DNA of 64,000 nucleotides from Corbicula japonica (taxonomy: Eukaryota; Mollusca; Bivalvia; Venerida; Cyrenidae): the NCBI GenBank assembly GCA_038501625.1, contig JAZAYU010000005.1:7874001-7938000 (forward strand), read 5' to 3'. Of this stretch, positions 1 to 10,300 are shown in pieces (positions within the stretch are counted from its first letter, which is position 1; each line of letters begins with the position of its first letter). The notes under the pieces are model-generated. The model ran no database searches, was not told where the DNA came from, and worked only from the letters and a program-made list of their open reading frames with translations. The translations under genes and the position numbers were made by a program.

Positions 1-782
1 AACCAGCATAGATCAATTTACAACCACAGAAATTTTTTCCTGGAATAAATCACTTTGTCAAGAGGAATGTTTCTGTAAAACTCATACAGCACAAACACCA
101 AAACCTGTTCAGCCCAGTCTATAAACTCAGACTTGATGATGATTATATTAAAAAATAAGAAATCTTTTGTCATTTCTTACACTTACATCTAATAAAAGCA
201 ATTGAAATAAGTTTGGTTAGTCAGATTTCTGTTTGGATTTTTCTGCAAGTCTGAAATCATGATGGATAACAGACCTGCAGAAAAATCCAAACAGATATAT
301 GACAGGAGTTTATGGTGTCATATGAGCCTACAATTGACTAAATTTGGTGAAACTTGCAACAAAGACTGGATATTAAAACTTCTAACCTGTTTAAGTTTGT
401 AGACAGTAAATATTTCATGATGAAGTAATTTTGCTGGAGATGGCCTGAAATAAATGATTTTATGACATTAATAATCATATAAACAATAATATAAAAAATA
501 ATCATAAAAATATAACCTACAAACTATGTCTTATAATAAAAACTTTTTCTTAATCAGAACAGAAATTATGGTAGCACAAACAATTTCAGAAAGCATTAAC
601 CACCAGAGATACATTCAACAGCTGGAAAAACTGTCTATATGTGGTAAAGAGTTCAGGAGATATATTTTGGTAGTTTTGTATGAAAATATGATTCGCTGAT
701 TATTGACCTAAGTCTGATAATAATCAGATAATCATAAATTGTATGTGTCTATTTTGGTTACTGATGTTAATGCTCTTCAAAA
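1..782. other. AT-rich non-coding sequence
   Basis: No convincing exon is seen. The reverse strand of about 1-135 has a short open frame, but with no recognisable family and no clear splice sites. Since TBCK is incomplete in this window, this stretch probably lies in a downstream TBCK intron; that is inference. Confidence 0.4.
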
Positions 783-1539
783 ACATACTGGCAGAGTACG
801 TAATGTTGGCCACTTTTTGCGGTTTTTGTTTAATTACTCTTAAATATTTTTACGAATCTCTATGAAATTTGGAATGTTTGATCCTGGGTATCTTTGACAT
901 AAGAAGCTGTATGAACTTTATTAGTTGTTTTGTATCTTTGGACACTATATCAATGTTAAATACACCTAGGATCAGCCAGTATTTTCCGGCGGCGGAGTAC
1001 GTAAATATTCGGCCACTCTTTAGAATAGAGTAATACAAAAATACGCATATGAAAATGCGAAAAAATCATCTCACATGAAAAATAAATTAACAAAAAGCCC
1101 AATTGTAAAGGATTTTGTTTCTACACACCATTTTCACTCCACATATCGTCCGAAATCGATAGCCTTCTGTTGTGCTCCCAGCATTTCGTTCACTCTCCAT
1201 GAAAACGAATAAAAGATCGCCGAAATTCAATACATTGAAACAGGGTCTCTTTATTAAGAGACCCTTATTGAAATGTGTAAAAAAGAAAATGACCTTTAGG
1301 TTTTCTGGGAATTCGTTCTAAAAATAGAGCTTATTTTATTTATAAAACGAGGCCCTTCACGGGGTACCCCATATCAGCTGTTCGGTACAGACCGTTCCGG
1401 TGGTACTATTTCGTGCGGTTTCTTATCTGTAAAGAAAGAACTCATAGATCAGTTTAGAAATACGCTAGTCTAATATCTTGAAAATGCTATATATATATGT
1501 GATTGCATTATTTTTCTAAAACTTACGCTACTACTAGAG

Positions 1540-2790
1540 TTCGAACAGAAGATCTTTGCGCGAGAAGAAATAACTGCGAAAAGAAGAAATATCTTTCTTA
1601 TTTTTTGGCCGATTTTAAAAATTTCTTTTGTAAATGAAAGATCAGGAAGAAATACATGAGTAAACATAAATTCATGATATTTCAATAAGATATATGCCGA
1701 GCAATGATAGTTCATGAAACGCGGTCGCTAATTTGACCGCCTGAAAAGAAGAAATACATGCGAAAAAAAGGAATAGCTTTTGTTTTTGTTGACCGATTTT
1801 AAAAATTTATTTTTCAAATGAAAGATAAAGAAAAAGTACACAGGATATAATGAATTCGACATATTTCATTGAGATTTTTTGCCGGGCGATGATAATTCAT
1901 TAAACGCGGTCGCTAATTTGACCGCCCGAAAATAAGAAATACATGCGAAAAGACGGCATATATATTTAATTTGTTGACAGATTTTGAAAATTTCTTTTTT
2001 AAATAAAAGATCAGGAAAAAATACATACATATGTAATAATTCATTATTATTCAATAAGGTTTTTGCCGGGCGATGGTAATTCATAATACGCGGTCGTTAA
2101 TTTGACCGCCCGAAAATAAGAAATACATGCGAAAATGAGACATATCTTTTTTATTTGTTGACCGATTTGATTTTTTTTTTCAATTAAAGATCAGGAATAA
2201 TTAGTTAAGATTTCTGTTAAGATTGGAGGACGCGCTCGGTAATCTGAGTTCCCGAAAAGAATAAATAATTGCGAAAAGACGGCATATCTTTTTTATTTAT
2301 TGAAAAAAAGGAAAATATGCATATCAGGAATGGCAACATCCAGCAGACGAGGTGTTACCGCCTTGGAACGGTCAGTGGCAAAACAATTTGCCACTGGGGG
2401 TTTAAACAAGGTTCTAGGGTGCACCAACCTCACACTTTTTAAAAAAATATCTTTTTTAAATAAAAGATCTTAAAAATTTAAGCTGGAGGACTTGTCTTTT
2501 TGTATTTAATTAAGATCTCTGTCTAGAAATTAGAAAGCCATTAAACACGATCGTTATTTTCAGCGCCCGAAAAGAAGAAACAAATGCGAAAAGACAGCAT
2601 ATATTTTCCTTTTATTAACCGATTTGAAATCAAAATATTGTTTATTGAAAGTTCTGGAAAAATACATTAGAAAACATTAATTCATCTTCTTTTATTTATA
2701 TGTATGCCGTGCAATGTTAATTTATTAAACGCGGTTGCTAATTTGACGGCCCGAAAAGAAGAAATAACTGCGATAGAAGAATACTTATTT
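1540..2790. repeat. ~185-bp degenerate tandem repeat array with hairpin core
   Basis: A landmark of the form GCGGTC-8 bases-GACCGC recurs at 1721, 1906, 2090 and 2731, with decayed versions near 2231 and 2546; adjacent intact copies are spaced 184-185 bp. Each unit also holds a pyrimidine-rich block, GATCAGGAA and AAATACATGCGAAAA. The landmark is an inverted repeat that can form a 6-bp stem. Short open frames on the minus strand here follow the repeat and are not genes. Confidence 0.8.
2373..2396. repeat. Perfect short hairpin inside the tandem array
   Basis: CAGTGGCAAA and TTTGCCACTG face each other across a 4-base spacer. The hairpin sits in a ~90-bp segment (about 2330-2420) that breaks the 185-bp periodicity and has GC content above its surroundings, so it is probably a later insertion. 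Confidence 0.6.
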
Positions 2791-3287
2791 TAAATTCTAG
2801 CCGGTGATGCGGTCACTCGTTTGGTTGTTCTTAAATAGTCAGAATGTTAATTGATTCTATTAATTCAATATCATTATAAAATATTATGTCTGATTAATTG
2901 TTTTATATATACCCGACCTCTTAAAATATTTAACAGATGTAAATTTGCGATTTCATTTTGACGTTTGCTGAAAGACACTTGATAAAAAAAATTAACTGGA
3001 CCCTTGGCAAACCTCAAGTTTGGCGCGTGCGCCGTATGATGTCATTTCCCCCCCCCCCCCCCCGCATGCTGTTTTATGTTTTATTTACAATCAATATAGT
3101 GGAGAATAACCAGTCAATAAATTTGATAAATACTTGCTGAATTGATGTAATCTTTAAGACTCGGACACTAACGTAAGCGTTTTTACTGACCGTGATGATA
3201 GATTACTGATCAATGTCACGAAAAGGCTTTTAATCGGGTGGCCGAATATTTACGTACCGGCCAACATTACGTACTCTGCCAGTATGT

Positions 3288-4240
3288 GTAAAATACAAAT
3301 ACTTATAATTGGTGTATTACACGGAAAACACAAGTAAGCATGACTGTGATAAATTAGGTGGTTTTTGTCAGGTTTACAAAATTCTTTTTAAAAATAAAAA
3401 TCTAAATAGGTTAAACAGGAAAGTTGTAACTAAACTGAAGAATTACAAATATACACAGCATTACGATCACAAATGAAATGGTATGATTTTTATGCTTTTA
3501 TATCTGCAGGTTTATTGTAACTGTCAGTTCCAATCATTTTCCTCCTTTACATCGAAAAAAGCAAGCAATAAGGCCAGACTTAAAATATTCTTTGTTTCCC
3601 CATCCCGACCCAAGCAGATTTAGTATGGGTAGGTAGGTAGGTCAAAATATTTTTTTTTTGAAATTTTTCATATTAACAATCCACATATAGATATTCTAGG
3701 ATTAACTTCAAGGGGAATACCAACACTCTAAAGTTTAAATATATAGGTTACAAGTTTACATGTACTGTAGATGAATGCCTTTGTCGCAAAATGACCAAGT
3801 CATCCTTGTGAAAAGCCTGCCCAGGAATAGTGTTATATAAATAATGAAATATACTTCCTTATTACTTAAAACTGAAATACAATTTAATACGAATTTCACA
3901 TTTTGAAAATGAAAACTTTAGGTACTGTAATTATTATTTATTTAATAGATATATTCAGTTACTGATTATCTCAGTGTTGCAATATTTTTAACATGAAACA
4001 GGATGCTCTGACTCCTTTGCAAATCAAGTGCTGGAAACAGGACAGCCGGTGCTATTCCTTTGCTTTCAATTTCCCTATCACTATCACCAACAGGCTTAAC
4101 AACTTTGTCATCAATGTCACACATTGTTTGTGTGACAATCTACAAATTTTCTTGGATACCATCTATTTTGGATACCAAAGAATGACTGGTGTCAACATTT
4201 TAAACAGAGACGCAAACAGAATGTTCCCTGGGTTACGGAC
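3288..4240. other. AT-rich non-coding stretch, probable TBCK intron
   Basis: Contains GGTAGGTAGGTAGG near 3626 and one arm of a long inverted repeat at about 3566-3614. The reverse strand of about 4000-4130 is open and acidic, and could be a further TBCK exon, but its boundaries do not give consistent intron phases, so it is not called. Confidence 0.35.
3566..3614. repeat. Left arm of a ~50-bp inverted repeat
   Basis: The core TTTGTTTCCCCATCC followed by CGACCCAA is the reverse complement of a segment near 5160-5212. The arms are about 1.6 kb apart and enclose the last candidate TBCK exon. Either they bound one element or they are two opposed solo copies of a family. Confidence 0.55.
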
Positions 4241-4320
4241 CTTGCAAAAGGCTAAAATATTGCAGATCATTCGGTCCGATAAGCATGAATTCTGCCGGAT
4301 CGTAATTTAAATCTGCCTGA
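4241..4320 (-). CDS. TBCK: TBCK candidate exon 9
   Basis: Acceptor TTTTCAG at 4321 and possible donor GTCCGT below 4241. It enters in the phase required by the previous exon and encodes [20 protein letters not shown], which can be aligned loosely to the segment after the last kinase helix (human PDQLMKDKVF). The match is weak, the donor is unusual, and a stop follows if the intron is not spliced. It also lies between the arms of an inverted repeat. Confidence 0.45.
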
Positions 4321-7286
4321 CTGAAAAAGACGGAAATGAAATATTTAGTTTTTGTCTTTTTTGGTACATTTGTGTAAAACAAAATGTGAAACTTGTATTC
4401 AATTTTATTTCTGTTTAAACAAACTTTCATCAAATAACCCTTAAAATACAAGTTTTTGGTTAGACCGAATTTATTTTTATACAGAATAACAAACAAGAAA
4501 ATTATTGAGATGTACATGTAATCTTAAATTTTAACGATACTTCCGGTTTATGAAAGATAACTTTCTTTGACTGCCGATCGCCTGTCTTTCAAAGGAATTC
4601 GCACTTTTATCCCATGAAACTTTGTTAGACTTCCATTATATTGTTTCCGTGAGATGAAAATCAACACAGGCAACAAAGCCATTTTTAATTTCCATAAAAT
4701 CGAAACTGAATGGCCTAGATGCCGAGTGTTTCGTGAAATGTCCCCAGTTTGAGCACAGAATATCCTCTGCCAACGCTAGACAGCCCAAACACCATTTATC
4801 ATTACATGGCCATTAGATGATGTTATCGAATTCGCGATTGGACAATAGGAATCCGGCAACCAATCACAAATCATTTTACTGTGATTTAAGAGAAGTAGTC
4901 GGATTTTATGAAGTAGAAAAGGTTGCTTCATTTAGATTTTAAAGTCGTTGGACAGAAAGACCGAGGACATGCGACATTTTAAGGGACCAAAACGTCTGAT
5001 ACAGGTCTGATAACCACCGACTACTGTAATACTTACTTGCGATGGATTTCGTACTCAATATAATTCGGAAAAAAATGCATTTTCGTCTCCAAGGTTTTCG
5101 TACCAAATGAAAAATAGCATTAAGGTTTCGACGATAAAATTTTTCGAGTCGCACCGATTTTTTGGGTCGGTCGTGGATGGGGAAACAAACAATATTTTAT
5201 TTTAGGCCTAAAGAATCATTGTTACATTTTTACCTTTGTTTAGCATCAACAGTCAAACACTTTTTGATGAAGTCCACAGTAGAAACATGGTACGTCTGAA
5301 GAAAAGTATAACATATTATGACTGACAGAAGAATATGCATATTTGAATAGCTCTACATGTTAACTGATTTTGCAGTAGCTCATAAGTATCTTACACATGC
5401 TATTATAATAATTAATATTTCTAGTTATTTGTTTTTTTTAGATGAAAACCATATTAAAGATATCTTGTCTTGCAAACAATTTCATATAAAGAAATATATT
5501 CAAGCTGAAACTCAAATGCAAAGACTGGTCTCTAATCATAGTTTTATGATCTTGATCCATATCCCAGGTGTGTATTGTACAATTTTGTAATGATTCAGCT
5601 ACTTTTAATTGATGATTTACCTGTTTACAAGATGCTTAAACCTTAAACAATTACAGGCGGTAATAGAGAGCACATCAGGGGAAAAAAATCTCTTTGAACA
5701 TCACACATCAATTCTTGAAACCACAATGTTTCGCAGACAATATTGCATATTGTGCGCATTTCACAGTATAAAAAAATTCTAAATAAATAAAAATATGTGA
5801 ATAAATCACTTACCTATCTTTATTTAACTATTTATTAGTAATCAGAAAATAATAGATAAATGAAGGTTCTTTCCAAATCTAGTAACAACAAATATGTCAA
5901 ACAATATCCCTGAAAACACCTTTTCCCATAACATGCCCCATGGTTTAGACACCAGGGCCCAAGATCATAAAACTAAGTTTTGAGATCAGTCTCAAATCTC
6001 AAGGATTCTGATTGGCTGAAATGGCGACTGGTCGCCATTTCAGCCAATCAGATGCTTGAGATTTGAGACTGATCTCCAGATTTAGTTTTATGATCTTGGG
6101 CACAGTCCTTTTTCCCACGGTTTATTACAAACCTTTAACTTTTCACTGCAGTTCAATTCTGTCACAAAATGGTCAAAGGGATCACAGTCTGCAAATTGTG
6201 AAAATAAAGCTTTGAAATATCTAGAATAAACAATGACTACAAAAAGTCTTTTTATATACATTATATCAAAAGAATCACACACTTATTGCTTACAGGGATT
6301 TCAATAGATACAGATTCAAGTAAATCTGAAACTTTCCACATTTGAACCCAACTAGTTTGCTTTGGGTTATGTTAATGCAGAAGAATTTGGGAAAAGTAGT
6401 CAAATTTTGTAAAATAAGATATATATTGTGTCTGTTGCACTTTAAATACGAGAAAATATTTACCCATGAAAATAATTTATAATCAAGTTAAAGCAATATA
6501 ATAAGTAGTAAAGTTCACTGAATACAACATATGGCTTGTGACAATCTGATTATGTACCTGCTTGTAGGAATTTCAATACTGATTTTACTATCGTCTGTAA
6601 ACCACAACCTGGCCATATTCTCTTGCCCTGAAATTCAAAGGGTAGTTATAATAATAATAATATTCTTATACTTTAAAGTAAAAAGTGTAATTTTTAAGAA
6701 CCATCATTATTACTTGATTTATTAATAAACACAATTTCCCAGAAATTTACTTTTAACACAAAGAGTTAGCAGCATGATATGGCATTTGCTGGTTATTTGT
6801 TGACTTTTTGTTTGTTAAGAAGTCATGCAATAACATTCTGTAGCTTATAGTCACCTTGATCTATATTTAGTTTATGACTTGTATGGTAAGCTGTTTGCTA
6901 AATAATCTCAGAATCATATAAAAATGTGAGAAGTTAATGCCCAAGAAGCATAGTTTATATATGTTTTATATGTTTTATATATATCTATATTAAGAACTAG
7001 TAAACAACTGAAAACCAAAGTTCTGGAGTATATATAATATATAGAAGCTCAGTTCTTAACAAGTACTAGTATGACCGAGAACCAAAGTTCTCTGTGAAAA
7101 CCTCGGTAAATGTTCAAGAACTAGTTCTCAGTAAAAAATATAGTTCTTGATCTTATCAAAGACCAAAACAAAGAGTTACTGTTCTTTAAAAAGCAGGCAC
7201 TTTCTTAATGAATACATACTAGGGTTACTGAATTCTAGGGTTACTGAAAGGTGAAAACTGTGGTTATTGCCCAAGAACCAGTTCTA

Positions 7287-7345
<59 letters not shown>

Positions 7346-10300
7346 CTTGATCAGATCATGGTTTTTAGCTGTTAATCCTAGTTCTTGTCCAGAACTATCA
7401 TTCTCTGACCAAGTTCCTGGTAGAAAACTGCGGTTCTCAGGTTAATTGTGCAAACAGTTTGCCTTTGTGTTTGAACTGGAAAACAAATGCCTAAAATAGG
7501 TTTGTATCAATACACTGGATGTATCTTGTCGCAACAAGTTACTATTGTTTAACACTTTACTCCATATATATGCATTTTAAAGCGGATCCAGATCAGCCTG
7601 CACATCTATGATGTGTTATCTGGATTTGCACTGGTCTCATGTTGGTCTGAAATTATTTCAGTGAAATAATCTTATGAATTTGACAGCCAACTGTATAGTT
7701 CCTGATCAGATGGCGCAGATATTTGCCGAATATGCCCGATCCATAAAAGTCATATCTATGAAGTAATGGGTTAAAAATAAGCAACATCTTATGCCCGTTC
7801 CATAGAAGTCATATCTATGAAGTAATGGGTTAAAAATAAGCAACATCTTATGCCCGTTCCATAAAAGTCATATCTATGAAGTAATGGGTTAAAAATAAGC
7901 AACATCTTATGCCCGTTCCATAAAAGTCATATCTATGAAGTAATGGGTTAAAAATAAGCAACATCTTATGCCCGTTCCATAGAAGTCATATCTATGAAGT
8001 AATGGGTTAAAAATAAGCAACATCTTATGCCCGTTCCATAAATGTCATATCTATGAAGTAATGGGTTAAAAATAAGCAACATCTTATGCCCGATCCATAA
8101 AAGTCATATCAATGAAGTAATGGGTTTAAAAATAAGCAACTGCTTGCTTACTTACAGAAACCAGTTCCAGCAATATACAACCCAATGACCAGACATCAAC
8201 TTTGGGACTACAAGGTGGCAAGGTAGATAACTCTGTCTCTTCATCAATCTGTACTGGACCACAACTCAAAACCTCGGGGCTCATGTAGCTCAACTGGCTG
8301 AAATAACAAGATTTTTACCTACGTTAGAGTTCCCCTAACACTTATTCTACTATATTTGAACCATTCTCAGCTGAATTGAAACCTTAACCCTTTCCTTGAT
8401 ATATACGCATTATTACTCATGTGCAACCAGTTTAGATCCAGATCAGTAGGCACATCTGTGCCATCTGATCAGGATCTGCACTGGTCACATTTTTGGTCAG
8501 ATATAACCTAATGAATCAAAAAGCGAACATTTTAGATCTTGATCAGACATCACGGATGTGCCGGCTGATCTGGATCTAAACTGTTCGCCCTAGCAATAAA
8601 GGTGTATCTATACAGGAAAGGGTTAAATATCATTTTCTTAAATTGGACAGTTGATATGAATTCTTCAAATGACATAATAAAGTTGAGCAGACCACATCGC
8701 TGGTGTTTTGGTGTGAAATAAACATCATTTTATCAAATTGTATAATAAAACCACCTACTGTAGAACTGGATTTATTCGCGTTGGTTTTATTTTCGCTAAT
8801 ATTCGCGAATCGCTTGCCTCGCGAATTTATAAATATCGCGAATATATGATGAGTTTTTGATATATCCGATAATAATTATCCGAAAAGAGGCAACTTAAAA
8901 CTGTTAATCACTTCAAACGCCACATATAATTTCTTTTGGGCCAACATTCATTTATTTGATTTAATTATTTAAATAAATTCGGCAAATAATATAAACGATT
9001 ATTTCCTTAAACTGTTAAGTTCTGAGTAATTTTTTCTGATACAGGAAACAAGATAGCTATTGTCAGCGCTGTTTGTTATATTTCACACCTAAACAAAAGG
9101 CAGCTTGCCTGACAATATTATGTTTATTTGTACCGTTTGCATGTGTTTAACGATGAAATCGTGATCATGGTTATAAATTATACTTTATAATTTTGGTTTC
9201 GAGTCTGACGACGTCGCGAATTTATGAATACGCGAATAAAGAAAATTGCTGATTTTTAACGAAAATCGCGAAATTTTGACATCGCGAAATTAATGCGTTT
9301 TACAGTATTCAGCATTTACTAGTAACATGAATACCCCTTTGTCACATGGTTGAAAAATGTAGATCCAGAATCACCAGCACATCTGTGTTGTCTGATCAGG
9401 ATCTACACTAATTGCTTTTAGATTCATTAGGTCATTTCTGACCAAGACGTAAAAAGTTTAGATCCAGATTAGATGGCACATATGTGTTGGCTGGTCTGGA
9501 TCTACAACAGTCACCCTTGTTATAAAGGATGTATCCGCTGATTAAAGGGTTAATAATAGATCAACATAAGTTCTTTCTAAAAATAATAACAACTGGGTTG
9601 AAGGTTATAAAGCTGAGATTGGAAACCAGTCTCAAATCTCAACCAGTCGCCATTTCAGCCAATCAGATGCTTGAGATTTGAGACTGGTTTCCATGCTCAG
9701 CTTTATAACCTTGGGACCTGAAATGTAAAAAAAATATCATGGAAGACATCATTTTGCATGACATGGCCCACATGAGTGACAGTTTTTTTAAGGTGAACTA
9801 GCTTGAAAACAACTAGAACTTTCCTTACCCAACAGGAAACCCCACATGAGCCCCACTACTGGTCATGTAATACAAGCCGTAGTCTGACAGCTTCACTCTA
9901 TCCTGAAATGATAATGCATTTTGGTAAAGATAGTCCTACATTTAGGACAGAAATCTGTGTCCAATAATAGTCTGAGATTGGGGACCAGTCTCAAAACTCT
10001 AGCTTCTGATTGGTCAGTGTGCAAACAGAGCTTACTGTCCATCAATCAGCCACAAAAAAATGGAGACTAATATCCATTCTCACTTCTATATTCGTTGTTT
10101 CTGATTTGTTAAGACTTACCTAATGTTATTTAGTGTTTTGATAGCAACATTATAAACTATTTGTGAACTTCTTCAAATACTTTTATATTTCCTATTATTC
10201 CGTTTCAAAAATAAGACAATTTTATGATACACATAGTGACAATATGCCAAGGCGTGCTTTTAAAATTCTCATGGCTTTCTTATAAACCAGTATAGCATGT

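Larger units (their letters stand above)
783..3287. mobile_element. 2.5-kb TIR element carrying a ~185-bp tandem array
   Basis: The first 29 bases (783-811) are the exact reverse complement of the last 29 (3259-3287). A second 20-base pair of inverted repeats, 997-1016 and 3238-3257, begins GTACGTAAATATTCGGCCAC. The interior (about 1540-2790) is a ~185-bp tandem array. TA stands on both sides just inside the termini, as expected of a TA-targeting DNA transposon, but the exact insertion boundary is uncertain. There is no transposase-sized open frame, so the element is non-autonomous. It most likely lies in an intron of TBCK. Confidence 0.75.

Noticed and set aside
3993..4310. 105-codon plus-strand frame
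   Set aside because: No recognisable family; it overlaps the minus-strand TBCK candidate exon and has no supporting start or splice context.
7741..8141. CRISPR-like regular repeat
   Set aside because: Units are contiguous 59-bp copies with no spacers, in a eukaryotic intron.
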